64,000 bases of DNA, from contig CAVWCW010000008.1 in NCBI GenBank assembly GCA_963753615.1, forward strand, positions 186,001-250,000, read 5' to 3'. Made by a program: the position numbers and the translations under genes. This document shows positions 53,268 through 63,495 of the stretch, piece by piece (positions within the stretch are counted from its first letter, which is position 1; each line of letters begins with the position of its first letter). This stretch comes from CAVWCW01 sp963753615. GTDB lineage: Bacteria > Pseudomonadota > Gammaproteobacteria > Chromatiales > Chromatiaceae. The notes beneath the pieces are model-generated. The model was given only the letters and a program-made list of their open reading frames with translations. It was not told the DNA's origin and did no database searches.

Positions 53268-54245
53268 TTGCCGCTTCTGCAGGCGTGGCTACGGCCCGCC
53301 GGGCGCCGAGCGGCTGCGCACCAGGCCATGAGGGTACTGGCGTCTTTTGTCATGCGGAGCAGCACCCAGGCTGCTATGGTGGCCGCGGTGTTCGCGATGC
53401 TGGCGCTGCAGTTTCCGCCCGTGAGCCTTTTCAGCTCGGCCAGCGTGGCGCTGGTGACGTTGCGCAACGGGGCCCGGAGCGGGGCGCTGGTGGTCGCCCT
53501 TGCGGCCATCGCCTGCAGCCTGTTCGGCCAGCTGGTATTCGGCGACGCCTGGACCCTGCTGGCCTATAGCCTGCTGTTATGGCTGCCCATCTGGCTGCTG
53601 GCGGAGCTGTTGCGGGCCAGTCGATCTCTGGCTCTGAGCCTGCTGGCGGCACTGGGGATCGGGCTGCTGGTGATCGCTTTGGCCTATGTCCAGTTGGGCC
53701 AGCCGGAGGCCGAATGGCAACGCTTGCTGCAGCCGTTCGGCGAGGTCCTGCAGGACAGCGAGGTCCTGGATGCGGCGCAGGCCGATCAGCTGATCGAGGT
53801 GCTGTCCGGCTGGATGACTGGCGTGCTGGCGGCGGGTCTATTTCTGCAGCTTGTGTTCGGGCTGCTGCTCGGGCGCTGGTGGCAGGCGCTGCTGTATAAC
53901 CCGGGCGGTTTCCGCAGCGAGTTTCACCAGTTCCGATTCCCTCCGGCCTTGGCATGGCTGGCCCTGCCGGTGCTGGCGTTGACCTTGACCGGGTTGAGTG
54001 ACGATTGGGAACTGCTGCGTTACCTGGGCGTGCTGTTGATCGCGGCCTATTTTCTGCAGGGGCTGGCGGTTGCGCATGGGGCAGCAGCTCGGGGTGGAGC
54101 ACATCCCGGATGGCTGGTGGCGCTGTATCTGTTGCTGTTTCTGGCCATGGCGCATGCGGCTATGGCGCTGGCGGCGGTCGGGTTGACCGACGCCTGGTTC
54201 GATTATCGGGCCCGGATCAAGACCTCCGGGCGTAACCAAGATTAA
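53268..54245 (+). CDS. DUF2232-type membrane protein between rpsR and rplI
   Basis: 325 aa from a TTG at 53268, 5 bp after AAAGGA; an ATG at 53328 is an alternative. About eight predicted TM helices, Ala/Leu-rich ([40 protein letters not shown]). Proteins of the DUF2232/YbbB-like integral membrane family occupy this position between rpsR and rplI in many gammaproteobacteria. Function unknown. Overall family assignment rests on position, size and topology. Confidence 0.78.
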   Translation: MPLLQAWLRPAGRRAAAHQAMRVLASFVMRSSTQAAMVAAVFAMLALQFPPVSLFSSASVALVTLRNGARSGALVVALAAIACSLFGQLVFGDAWTLLAYSLLLWLPIWLLAELLRASRSLALSLLAALGIGLLVIALAYVQLGQPEAEWQRLLQPFGEVLQDSEVLDAAQADQLIEVLSGWMTGVLAAGLFLQLVFGLLLGRWWQALLYNPGGFRSEFHQFRFPPALAWLALPVLALTLTGLSDDWELLRYLGVLLIAAYFLQGLAVAHGAAARGGAHPGWLVALYLLLFLAMAHAAMALAAVGLTDAWFDYRARIKTSGRNQD

Positions 54246-54273
54246 AGAACTTGAATTGATTAGGGGTGGCAAG

Positions 54274-54720
54274 ATGGAAGTAATTCTGTTGAAGAACGTC
54301 GAAAATCTCGGCAGCCTGGGTGATAAGGTCAGCGTCAAGGGCGGCTATGGCCGCAACTTCCTGATTCCGAAGGGCAGTGCCGTGCCGGCCACGCCGGCCA
54401 ATCAGGCCGCCTTCGAGGAACGCCGGGCCGAACTGGAAAAAGAGGCCGCCGTGGCGGTCGCTCAGGCCGAGACCCGCAAGACCGCCATCGAGGCGCTGAG
54501 TATCGTCATCCCGGTCAAGGCGGGTGAAGAAGGCCGGCTGTTCGGCTCCGTGGGCGCCGCCGACATCGCCGAAGCGGCCAGTGCTGCGGGCGTGCCCGTA
54601 GACAAGAAAGAGGTGCGGCTGCCCACTGGTGGGCTGCGGCTGGTCGGCGAGTACGAGATCGAGGTATATCTGCACACCGACGTCGACGCCGCCCTGAAGC
54701 TGGAAGTGGTGCCGGAATAA
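54274..54720 (+). CDS. rplI: 50S ribosomal protein L9
   Basis: 148 aa. N-terminal domain [20 protein letters not shown] and [17 protein letters not shown], a long connecting helix, then the C-terminal domain [13 protein letters not shown]. The ATG at 54274 follows AGGGG; six upstream in-frame codons are not used. Last ribosomal gene of the operon. Confidence 0.98.
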   Translation: MEVILLKNVENLGSLGDKVSVKGGYGRNFLIPKGSAVPATPANQAAFEERRAELEKEAAVAVAQAETRKTAIEALSIVIPVKAGEEGRLFGSVGAADIAEAASAAGVPVDKKEVRLPTGGLRLVGEYEIEVYLHTDVDAALKLEVVPE

Positions 54721-54766
54721 GGCCCGTCGGGGCGGTCGCCGGCGGCCGCCCGAACCGAGTTGCTGC

Positions 54767-54809
54767 GCGGAGCGCCCTCACCGGGGGGCGCTCCGCGTTT
54801 GCGTTTTTG
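54767..54809 (+). terminator. Rho-independent terminator after rplI
   Basis: Perfect 11-bp stem GCGGAGCGCCC/GGGCGCTCCGC (54767-54777 with 54786-54796), then GTTTGCGTTTTT. It separates the ribosomal operon from dnaB. Confidence 0.85.
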
Positions 54810-54889
54810 CCTTGGGATCCGCACCGGCGCGCTTCTTTCCCGGGCGTGACTGAATTATCCTAGCCTTTTGCCGCCGCGCCGAATCCTCC

Positions 54890-56302
54890 ATGTCTGAACC
54901 CGCGCTCCCCCCAGACTTCGAACCTACGCCAAATTACCCGGATCAGGCCACCGAGTCCTTGCGGGTGCCGCCGCACTCGATCCAGGGCGAGCAGTCGGTG
55001 CTTGGCGGGCTTATGCTCGACAACCGGGCCTGGGACCAGGTGGCGGACCGGGTCGCCGAAAGCGACTTTTACCGCCGCGAGCATCAGCTGATCTTCAAGG
55101 CGGTCGCCGCGCTGGCCGAACGCACCCAGCCGTTCGATGTGGTGACCCTGTCCGAGGAGTTGGAGCGCTACGACGCCCTGGCCGAGGCTGGCGGCCTGTC
55201 GTACTTGGGCACCCTGGCCAAGGACACGCCGAGCGCGGCGAATATTCGCGCCTATGCGGACATCGTGCGCGAGCGCTCGGTGATGCGGCAACTGATCTCG
55301 GTCGGCACCGAGATCGCCGACAGCGGCTTCCAGCCCGAGGGTCGGGACTCCCAGGCCCTGCTCGACGACGCCGAAGCCAAGGTGTTCCAGATCGCCGAGC
55401 AGCACACCCGGGGCGAAGGCTTCGAGTCCATCAAGAGCCTGCTGACCAAGGCGGTGGACCGCATAGAGACCCTGTTCCAGAAGGACGAGCCGATCACCGG
55501 CCTGGGCAGCGGCTTCACCGACTTCGACCAGATGACCTCCGGGCTGCAGCCGGCGGACCTGATTATCGTCGCCGGGCGCCCATCGATGGGCAAGACCACC
55601 TTCGCCATGAACGTCGCCGAGAATGTGGCCATCCAAAGCCAGGTTCCGGTGGCGGTATTCAGCATGGAGATGCCCGGCGAGTCCCTGGCCATGCGCATGA
55701 TGTCGTCGCTTGGGCGCATCGATCAGCATCGGGTGCGTACCGGCAAGCTGGAGGACGACGAATGGCCGCGCCTGACCTCGGCGGTCAGCATTTTGGCCGA
55801 GGCGCCCCTGTTCATCGACGACACACCGGCCCTGAGCCCGATCGAGTTGCGGGCCCGGGCGCGCCGCCTGAAGCGCGAGCACGGCGGTCTGGGCCTGATC
55901 GTGATCGACTACCTGCAACTGATGCAGGTCCCGGGCCACGGGGAGAACCGCACCAACGAGATTTCGGCCATCTCCCGCGCGCTCAAGTCCTTGGCCAAGG
56001 AGTTGGAGGTGCCGGTGATCGCCCTGTCCCAGCTCAACCGCAGCCTGGAGCAGCGCACCAACAAACGCCCCATCATGTCGGATCTGCGCGAATCCGGGGC
56101 CATCGAACAGGACGCCGACCTGGTTGTCTTCATCTACCGCGACGAGGTCTACAACGAGGACAGCCAGGACAAGGGAAGCGCCGAGATCATCATCGGCAAA
56201 CAGCGCAACGGCCCGATCGGCACCGTGCGCATGACCTTCCTCGGCCAGTACACCAAGTTCGAGAACTACATCCACGATGTCTACGGGGACGAGGGCTATT
56301 GA
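54890..56302 (+). CDS. dnaB: Replicative DNA helicase DnaB
   Basis: Hexameric fork helicase. 470 aa. N-terminal primase-interacting domain VPPHSIQGEQSVLGGLMLDN, RecA-like motor with Walker A GRPSMGKTTFAMN, VAVFSMEMPGESLAMRMMSS, Walker B GLIVIDYLQLMQVPG and SDLRESGAIEQDADLVVFIYRDE. No intein is seen. Its stop overlaps the alr start codon. Confidence 0.97.
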   Translation: MSEPALPPDFEPTPNYPDQATESLRVPPHSIQGEQSVLGGLMLDNRAWDQVADRVAESDFYRREHQLIFKAVAALAERTQPFDVVTLSEELERYDALAEAGGLSYLGTLAKDTPSAANIRAYADIVRERSVMRQLISVGTEIADSGFQPEGRDSQALLDDAEAKVFQIAEQHTRGEGFESIKSLLTKAVDRIETLFQKDEPITGLGSGFTDFDQMTSGLQPADLIIVAGRPSMGKTTFAMNVAENVAIQSQVPVAVFSMEMPGESLAMRMMSSLGRIDQHRVRTGKLEDDEWPRLTSAVSILAEAPLFIDDTPALSPIELRARARRLKREHGGLGLIVIDYLQLMQVPGHGENRTNEISAISRALKSLAKELEVPVIALSQLNRSLEQRTNKRPIMSDLRESGAIEQDADLVVFIYRDEVYNEDSQDKGSAEIIIGKQRNGPIGTVRMTFLGQYTKFENYIHDVYGDEGY

Positions 56303-57412
56303 CCCCTAGCGCGATCGACTTCCGCCCCCGGGCCCGGATCGATCACGCCGCCCTCCGGCATAATCTGATGCGGGTTCGCAGCGCCGCCCCGGGCCGGCGT
56401 ATTTGGGCGGTGGTAAAGGCCAACGCCTACGGCCACGGCCTCACCGAGGTGGCGATGGGTCTGGCCCCCGCCGCCGACGGCCTGGCGGTGGCCCGCATCG
56501 ACGAGGCCCTGGCCCTGCGCCGGGCGGGGGTGTCTGGCCCGATCCTGGTGCTGGAAGGCCCCCACGACCCGACCGAACTGGAGCAGGCGAGCCGCCAGGG
56601 CCTGGAGATCGTCGTCCACCAGCCGTTTCAAGCCGAATTGCTGCAGTCGGCGCGTCTCCCGCGGCCGCTGCCGGTCTGGCTGAAGGTGGACACCGGCATG
56701 CACCGCCTCGGCCTGGCGCCGACGGCGGCAGCCGAAATGGGTACGCGGTTGCGCGACTGCCGCAACTGTTCCGGTGACCCGCGCTGGCTCACACACCTGG
56801 CCAATGGCGATGACTTGGACGACCCCTACAGCCGAGCGTCAGGTGGCCGAGATGCAGCGCTTCGCTGGCCCCGACGCCGTGCTCAGCATGGCCAACTCCG
56901 CGGGCATCCTGGGCTGGCCGGCAAGCCACGGTGACTGGGTGCGACCGGGCATTATGCTGTACGGGGTGTCGCCCTTTATTGGCGAGCAGGGGCCGGAGCG
57001 GGATCTGCGCCCGGCAATGAGCCTGGAGGCGCGGCTGATTTCGGTCAAGCGGCTGCCCCGGGGGGCGCCGGTGGGCTACGGCGGCAGTTATGTCTGCCCC
57101 GAAGAGATGCCGGTGGGGGCGGTGGCCATCGGTTACGGCGACGGCTATCCGCGGCATGCCCCCAGCGGCACCCCGGTGCTGCTCAACGGCCGGCGCGTAC
57201 CCTTGATCGGGCGGGTATCCATGGACCTGGTAACCCTGGACCTGCGCAGTCAACCCGAGGCCCGGCCCGGCGATCCGGTGCGCCTGTGGGGGCCGGACCT
57301 GCCGGTGGCAGAGGTGGCGGCGGCCGCCGCCACCATCGGCTACGAGCTGCTGTGCCGGCTTACCCGGCGGCTGCGCTTCGAGCACCTAAACTGGGAGACC
57401 GCAGCGCTATGA
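56299..57412 (+). CDS. alr: Alanine racemase (one frame shift)
   Basis: PLP enzyme supplying D-alanine for peptidoglycan. The start is probably the TTG at 56299, overlapping the dnaB stop; the text then runs FRPRARIDHAALRHNLMRVR. The PLP lysine is in VVKANAYGHGL. After about 56833 the frame changes by one base (CCCTACAGCC) and continues with AERQVAEMQRF, PGIMLYGVSPF, AIGYGDGYPRHAP and LIGRVSMDLVTLDL. Corrected length is about 370 aa. dnaB-alr-radA order is common. Confidence 0.92.
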
Positions 57413-58785
57413 ACCGGGGCGGCGGCAAGGGCGCCAAGAGCGTCTACAGTTGCAGCGCCTGCGGTGCAAGCTTCCCGAAGTGGTCGGGCCAGTGCCCGGA
57501 CTGCGGGGCTTGGAATTCCCTGGAGGAGGCGGTGGCGGTTCCCGAGCCGGCAGGCGGCCGCTTCGCCGGCTATGCCGGCGATGCACGCCAGGCTCGGGTG
57601 CTGGCGCTCTCAGAGGTGGAATCCGCGGAACAGGCCAAGCGCCACCAGCGGCAGCGGCGAGCTGGACCGGGTGCTCGGCGGCGGACTGGTCAGCGGCTCG
57701 GTGGTGCTGATCGGCGGTGATCCGGGCATCGGCAAGTCTACCCTGCTGATCCAGACCCTGGCGCGGCTGGCCCAGGGCATGGCGACCCTGTATGTCTCCG
57801 GCGAGGAATCACCGCGCCAGATTCGCCTGCGCGCCCAACGGTTGGAACTGCCGTTGGAGGGACTGCGCCTGCTGCCGGAGACCTGCGTCGAGCGCATCCT
57901 GGCGGTGGCGGCCAAGGAGCGCCCGGGGGTGATGGTGGTGGACTCGATCCAGACCATGTACACCGAACAGTTGCAGTCGGCGCCAGGCTCGGTGGCCCAG
58001 GTGCGCGAGGCCAGCGCCCGCTTGGTGCAGTTCGCCAAACGCACCGGCATTGCCGTATTCCTGGTCGGCCATGTCACCAAGGAGGGGGCCCTGGCCGGAC
58101 CCCGGGTGCTGGAGCATATGGTGGACACGGTGCTTTACTTCGAGGGTGAGGCCGGCAGCCAATTCCGGCTCATCCGCACGATCAAAAACCGCTTCGGCGC
58201 GGTCAACGAGCTGGGCGTGTTCGCCATGACCGATAAGGGCCTGCGGGAGGTCAGCAACCCCTCGGCGATCTTCCTCTCGCGCAACCCGGAGCAGGCCCCC
58301 GGCAGCCTGGTGCTGGTGACCCGCGAGGGCACGCGCCCATTGCTGGTGGAAGTGCAGGCCCTGGTCGACGAGAGCCCCCTGGCCAACCCGCGCCGGGTTA
58401 CCCTGGGCCTGGAACAAAACCGGCTGTCGATGCTGCTGGCGGTGCTCCACCGCCATGGCGGGATCGCCATGTTCGACCAGGACGTCTACGTCAACGTGGT
58501 GGGCGGGGTGCGCATCACCGAGACCGCCGCCGACCTGCCGGTGCTGCTGGCGGTGCTCTCCAGTTTCCGCGACCGGCGCCTGAGCACCGGCTTGGCGGCC
58601 TTCGGCGAGGTGGGTCTGGCCGGCGAGATCCGACCGGTGCCGAATGGCCAGGAGCGCATCCAGGAGGCGGCCAAGCACGGCTTCCGACGGGTCATCGTGC
58701 CGCGCGAGAATGCCCCCAAGCGGCCGCCCCGGGGCATCGAGATTTGCCGGTGGCGCGCCTGTCCGAGGCTTTGGAGCTGATCTAG
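57409..58785 (+). CDS. radA: DNA repair protein RadA (two frame shifts)
   Basis: RecA-like ATPase and branch-migration helicase of homologous recombination. The ATG at 57409 overlaps the alr stop. N-terminal zinc finger CSACGASFPKWSGQCPDCG, Walker A GGDPGIGKSTLLIQ, the RadA-specific KNRFG motif in IRTIKNRFGAVNE, and a C-terminal Lon-like domain VLLAVLSSFRDR. One extra C near 57641 and one missing C near 58746 (TTGCCGG for TTGCCCGG) shift the frame; corrected end is TAG at 58783-58785, about 458 aa. Confidence 0.93.
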
Positions 58786-58875
58786 CCGCCGCCAGGCTCG
58801 GGTTGGAAAAACCCGAGGCGGAAACGAGGGTGCGATGGGCCGTCAATGTTGCCGGGCCCTCGGTTTGCCTATCCG

Positions 58876-61528
58876 CTAGAGTTTGCGCTCTACGATCCGC
58901 ACGCCTGGGTCCTCCGGGGAGGGCCGCTGGCTGAATCCCAGCTCCCGGGTAAGGGCCAGCATCTGCTGGTTGCCGACCATGACCTCGCCCCGCATGCGCT
59001 TCATGCCGCGGCCTCGAGCGGCCTCGAACAGTTGCTTCATCAGGCGCGAGCCGATGCCCCGGTTGTGCCATTCGTCGCTCACCACCAGCGCAAACTCGCA
59101 GCTCTCCCGGTTCGGATCGATGGCATAGCGGGCAACCCCGATCTGACGCCGTTGTCCATCCTGGCGCACCAGTGCGATCAGGGCCAACTCACGGTCGTAG
59201 TCGGGCTGGGTGATGCGCACCAGCATGTCCGGGGTGAGCTCCGTAATGGACTGCATGAAGCGAAAGTAACGGGACTCCGGGCTCAGGCCACGTACGAATT
59301 CCTGCTCGATTTCGGCATCTTCCGGGCGCATCGGGCGGATCTCCAGCTCGCTGCCGTCCGGCAGGTGGGTGCGCGTCTCCAGCTGGCTGGGATAGGGGTG
59401 GATGGCCATATGGGCATAGGGAGCCGCGGCTGGCATCGGCCGTTCCACGAGGATACGGCAGTCCACCGCCACCACTTCGCGTTCGTCCGCCAGCAGGGGG
59501 TTGATCTCCAACTCGCGGATATGGGGCAGCTCGCAGGCCATCTCCGAGACCCGCAGCAGCGCATGTTCCACTGCGGCTCGGTCGACCCCCGGCATCTGCC
59601 GGAAGGGCTCCAGCAGGGCGGAGGCCCGGGTGCGGGCGATCAAGCGCCGGACCAGCACTCCGTTCAGGGGGGGCAAACCGACGGCTTCATCGTGCAGCGG
59701 TTCTATCCCGGCGCCGCCGGCGCCGAAGCGGATCACCGGACCGAAGGTCGGGTCGCGCGCCACCCCCAGCAGCAACTCCCGGGAGGCCGGGGAGCCGGCC
59801 ATGGTCTCCACGGTGAAGGCGCGAATCTGGGCTTCGGGGCGTTGCGTCCGCATTCGTTCCAACAGGGTGCGATAGCCGGCGTGCACGTCCTGGGCGCTGT
59901 TGAGATTAAGCAGCACGCCGCCGACGTCGGACTTGTGGCTGAGCTCCGGGCAACTCACCTTGAGCGCTACCGGGAAACCGAGGGATTCGGCGGCCACCAG
60001 GGCCTCGGTGGGGCTGTGCACCTCGATGGTGGTGACCGTTGGGATGTGGAAGGCGGTGAGCAGGGCCTTGGATTCGGTGTCCGTTAGCAGGCCGCGGCCG
60101 CTGGCGAGCACCCCTTCGATGATCAGGCGCGCTCCTTCGACGTCCGGCTTGCGGGCATCGCTCAGGGGGCCCGGGGTTTGCAGCAGCAGTTGCTGATTGC
60201 GCCGGTAGTGGGCCAGGTAGCCGAACGCCTCCACCGCTCGCTCCGGGGTCTGGAAACTCGGGAGGCGGTGTTCTGCAAACAGCTCCCGCGCCTTGTACAC
60301 CGAGGTCTCGCCCATCCAACAGGCGAGCACCGGCTTGTTGGGGTAGCCCTCGGCGGCCTCAATCAGTTGCTTGGCAGCGGCCAGGGGATCGGTGCCGCAC
60401 TGGGGGGCCAGCAGGGCCAGTACCGCGCTGGTGGCGGGGTCGCGCAGGCAGAGCGCGGTGGCGGCGCCGAAGCGCTCGGGCGAGGCATCGCCCTGCAGGT
60501 CCACCGGGCCGGCCTCCGGGGCGCGGGCAGCGCCGGCCGGGAGCAGGGCATCGAGCTGCTCCCGGGTGTCGCCGGAAAGGGTGGCGATCTCCAAGCCCCA
60601 GCTCCCGGGCATGGGCAGCGGCCAGGGCGGCGGGTCCGGCGCCGTTGCTGAGAATGGCAAGCCGGCTGGCGCCGACCCGGGCGCCGCCGGCCAGCAGTTC
60701 TGCGGCCCCGAACAACTGGCCCGCGCTGTGCACCCGCACCACCCCGGCGCGGTCAAGGGCAGCGCGAAATGCGAGTTCGGTCTCGGCCTGGGCGCCGCCG
60801 GCTTTGAGTACTACGACCGGTTTCATCCGGGAGGCGCGGCGCAAACCGCTCATGAAACGACGGGCCTGGCCGATGTTGTGTACATAGAGCAGGATCGCCT
60901 GGGTGTGGGGGTCCAACGCCAGGTAGTCGAGCAGGTCGCCGAAGTCCAAATCCGACGCCCTGGCCAGCGATACCACCGCCGAGAAGCCCACCTGATGCGG
61001 TTCGGCCCAGTCCAGGATGGCACTGCACAGGGCGTCCGATTGTGAGACCAGGGCCAGGCTGCCGGCCCGCACCGGGGTGCGCAGGAAGCTGGCGTTGAGG
61101 CCACTTGGGGGGCGGATGAGTCCGAGGCAGTTGGGCCCCAGCAGGCGCAAATCGTGCGAGGCAGCGGCCTGTTCCAACTCGCGCTGCCACTCGGCGCCGT
61201 TCGGGCCTTGCTCGCCAACGCCGGGGGACAGGATCAGCGCCGCCTTCACGCCCTGTTCGCCGCATTGCTGGATGATCCGCGGCGCCTGGTCCGCCGGAAC
61301 GGCCAGCACCGCCAGGTCCACCGGTCCGGGCACTTGCTCCAGTGTCGGGTAGCAGGCGCGCCCGCGCAGCCGGCGGTGTTTGGGGTTGACCGGATACAGT
61401 TTGCCTTCGAAGCCGGCGCGCAGCAGGTTGCGGAATACCTGGGTGCCGAGGGCTCCGCGGCGCTCGCTGGCGCCGAATACGGCGATGCCGCGGGGTGCGA
61501 ACAGGGAATCGAGGTAATGGGCGCCCAT
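58876..61528 (-). CDS. PatZ-like protein lysine acetyltransferase (acyl-CoA synthetase-like plus GNAT; one frame shift)
   Basis: About 883 aa, the size of E. coli PatZ (YfiQ). Domains in order: CoA-binding Rossmann (FAPRGIAVFGASERRGALGT), succinyl-CoA-ligase-like flavodoxin fold (LLGPNCLGLIRPPSGLN), ATP-grasp (KVSCPELSHKSDVGGVLLNL) and a C-terminal GNAT domain with the acetyl-CoA loop HNRGIGSRLMK. The segment around LKAGGAQAETELAFRAALDR lacks the SHTG histidine loop of active ADP-forming synthetases, fitting a transferase and not a ligase. One extra base near 60594 splits it. Divergent from a deacetylase gene 107 bp away. Confidence 0.88.
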
Positions 61529-61635
61529 GCTGCGGAATTTCCTGCCGGGGGTTAGTATTGAGGGTAACTTGCTAAGATCCCTTAAGCGGTCATTCTACAA
61601 TAATACCGATACCGCCCTGCGAGGAGCCCAGGCCC

Positions 61636-62559
61636 ATGCCCATTGCCTTTATCAGTCACCATGATTGCAGCCTTCACGATATGGGCGATGGACACCCGGA
61701 GTGTCCGGCCCGGCTTGGGGCCATCAACGACCGCCTGATCAGCTCCGGCTTGGATTTGGCGGTGCATCAGTTCGACGCCCCGCTGGCAAGCCGCGCCCAG
61801 TTGCAGCGGGTGCACGACCCGGACTATGTCTCGGGCATCTTCACCGAGGCCCCGGACGATGGCTTGCTGCGTCTGGATGCCGACACCATGATGATGCCGA
61901 AGACCCTGGACGCGGCCCTGCGCGCCGCCGGCGCCGGCATCCTCGGGGTTGACCTGGTGATGGCGGGGCAGGTCGGCTCCGCGTTCTGCAGCGTGCGCCC
62001 GCCCGGCCATCACGCCGAGCGCCATCGGGCCATGGGCTTTTGCATCTTCAACAATGTCGCCGTGGCCGCTGCCCACGCCTTGGAAAGCCACGGCCTGGAT
62101 CGGGTTGCGGTGGTGGACTTCGACGTCCACCACGGCAATGGCACCGAGGATATCTTTCGGCATGATCACCGGGTGCTCTTCTGCTCCACCTTCCAGCATC
62201 CCTTCTACCCCTTCAGCGGCGAGGACAGCGGCAGCGACCACATCGTCAACCTGCCGCTGGCGGCGGGCGCGGACGGCAGCGCCTTTCGGGCCGCAGTGGA
62301 GGGCCATTGGCTGCCGGCCCTGGATCAGTTTGCACCGCAGATGATCCTGGTCTCCGCCGGCTTCGACGCTCATGCGGAAGACGAGATGGGCCAGTTGCGC
62401 CTGCGCGAGGCGGATTATGCATGGGTCACCACCCAATTGCGGGAACTTGCCGAAAGCCACGCCGAGGGCCGGATCGTTTCCCTGTTGGAGGGGGGCTACG
62501 CCTTGTCGGCGCTGGGTCGCAGCGCCAGCGCCCACATCGACGCCTTGCTCGGGCACTAG
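61636..62559 (+). CDS. Histone deacetylase-family (acetyl-lysine/acetylpolyamine) deacetylase
   Basis: Zinc-dependent amidohydrolase, 307 aa. Motifs: HPECPARLGAINDRL at the N-terminus, RPPGHHAERHRAMGFCIFNN, the zinc site VVDFDVHHGNGTED, SAGFDAHAEDEMGQL and LLEGGYALSALG. This is the class II-like branch, different from the AcuC-like enzyme near 33.7 kb. Shine-Dalgarno GAGGAG precedes the ATG. It is divergently paired with the PatZ-like acetyltransferase, so it may reverse that enzyme's modification. Confidence 0.92.
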   Translation: MPIAFISHHDCSLHDMGDGHPECPARLGAINDRLISSGLDLAVHQFDAPLASRAQLQRVHDPDYVSGIFTEAPDDGLLRLDADTMMMPKTLDAALRAAGAGILGVDLVMAGQVGSAFCSVRPPGHHAERHRAMGFCIFNNVAVAAAHALESHGLDRVAVVDFDVHHGNGTEDIFRHDHRVLFCSTFQHPFYPFSGEDSGSDHIVNLPLAAGADGSAFRAAVEGHWLPALDQFAPQMILVSAGFDAHAEDEMGQLRLREADYAWVTTQLRELAESHAEGRIVSLLEGGYALSALGRSASAHIDALLGH

Positions 62560-62615
62560 TATTGTCGGCGAGGGTAGGCCAAGCGAGCGAGAAATATCGC
62601 GTTTCGGGCTTGTCC

Positions 62616-63401
62616 TCAGCTGCCCACGGCATCCTCTACCGGCGCCGCATTGAGCTGGCCATCGGCGACGTCGAAGGCCTGGCCGGTGACGCCTTGGCTG
62701 TCCGGGCCCATCAGGTAAAGGTACAGGTGCATGAAGCTCTCGGCGGTCGGCAGCCGGCCCGGGTCTTCGCCCGGATAGGCGTGGGCCCGCAGGTTGGTGC
62801 GGGTGGGGCCGGGGGCGATGCTGTTGACACGGATTCGGCTGTTGTCTCGGGTCTCGTCGGAGAGGATCTGCATCAGCCCTTCGAGGCCGAATTTGGAGAC
62901 CCCGTAGGCGCCCCAATAGGCGCGGCCGCGGCGCCCGACCCGGTCCGAGGTGAACAGGATCGAGGCGTCCGGCGCTTGGCGCAGCAGCGGCAGACAGACC
63001 TGGGTGAGCAGGAAGGGCGCGGTGAGATTGACCCGCAGGACCTTTTTCCAGACCTCCAGGTCGTAGTCGTCGATGCGGCTCAACAGGGCCAGCTCGGCGG
63101 CATTGTGCAGCAGGCCGTCGAGGCGGCCGAATTCCTGCTCGATGGTAACCGCCAGGCCCTGGTATTCCTGCTGGTGGGCACTGTCCAGGTTCATGGGGAA
63201 GATCGCGGGTTGCGGGCCGCCGGCCGCCTCTATGGCGTCGTAGGTCTGCTCCAGTTTGGCCATGGTGCGCCCGAGCAGGATCACGGTGGCCCCATGCTCG
63301 GCAAACGCCAGGGCGGCGACTCGGCCGATGCCATCGCCGGCGCCGGTTACCAGGATGGTGCGGCCGGCGAGGAGATCTTGCGGTGCAATATAGTCGTTCA
63401 T
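62616..63401 (-). CDS. Short-chain dehydrogenase/reductase (YciK-like)
   Basis: 261 aa NAD(P)-dependent SDR. Cofactor loop TGAGDGIGR, the NAG-like site LLHNAAEL, catalytic Tyr and Lys in YWGAYGVSKFGLEG and the PG motif IAPGPTRTNLR. The sequence, especially LEVWKKVLRVNLTAPFLLTQ and AFDVADGQL-type ending, resembles YciK oxidoreductases, whose substrate is unknown. Followed on the same strand by the synthase-family gene upstream in transcription order. Confidence 0.88.
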   Translation of the reverse strand: MNDYIAPQDLLAGRTILVTGAGDGIGRVAALAFAEHGATVILLGRTMAKLEQTYDAIEAAGGPQPAIFPMNLDSAHQQEYQGLAVTIEQEFGRLDGLLHNAAELALLSRIDDYDLEVWKKVLRVNLTAPFLLTQVCLPLLRQAPDASILFTSDRVGRRGRAYWGAYGVSKFGLEGLMQILSDETRDNSRIRVNSIAPGPTRTNLRAHAYPGEDPGRLPTAESFMHLYLYLMGPDSQGVTGQAFDVADGQLNAAPVEDAVGS

Positions 63402-63495
63402 CTTCTTGTTAGCTTGGGGTTTGGCCGTGGGCGGATAGTGCTCGGTAGGCGAACTCTTAGTTCTTTATTGTAGCCGCAACGAGCCTCCAAGGGGC

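Noticed and set aside
58797..58820. Terminator hairpin after radA (CTCGGGTT/AACCCGAG)
   Set aside because: A stem is present but no T run follows on either strand, so I do not list it.
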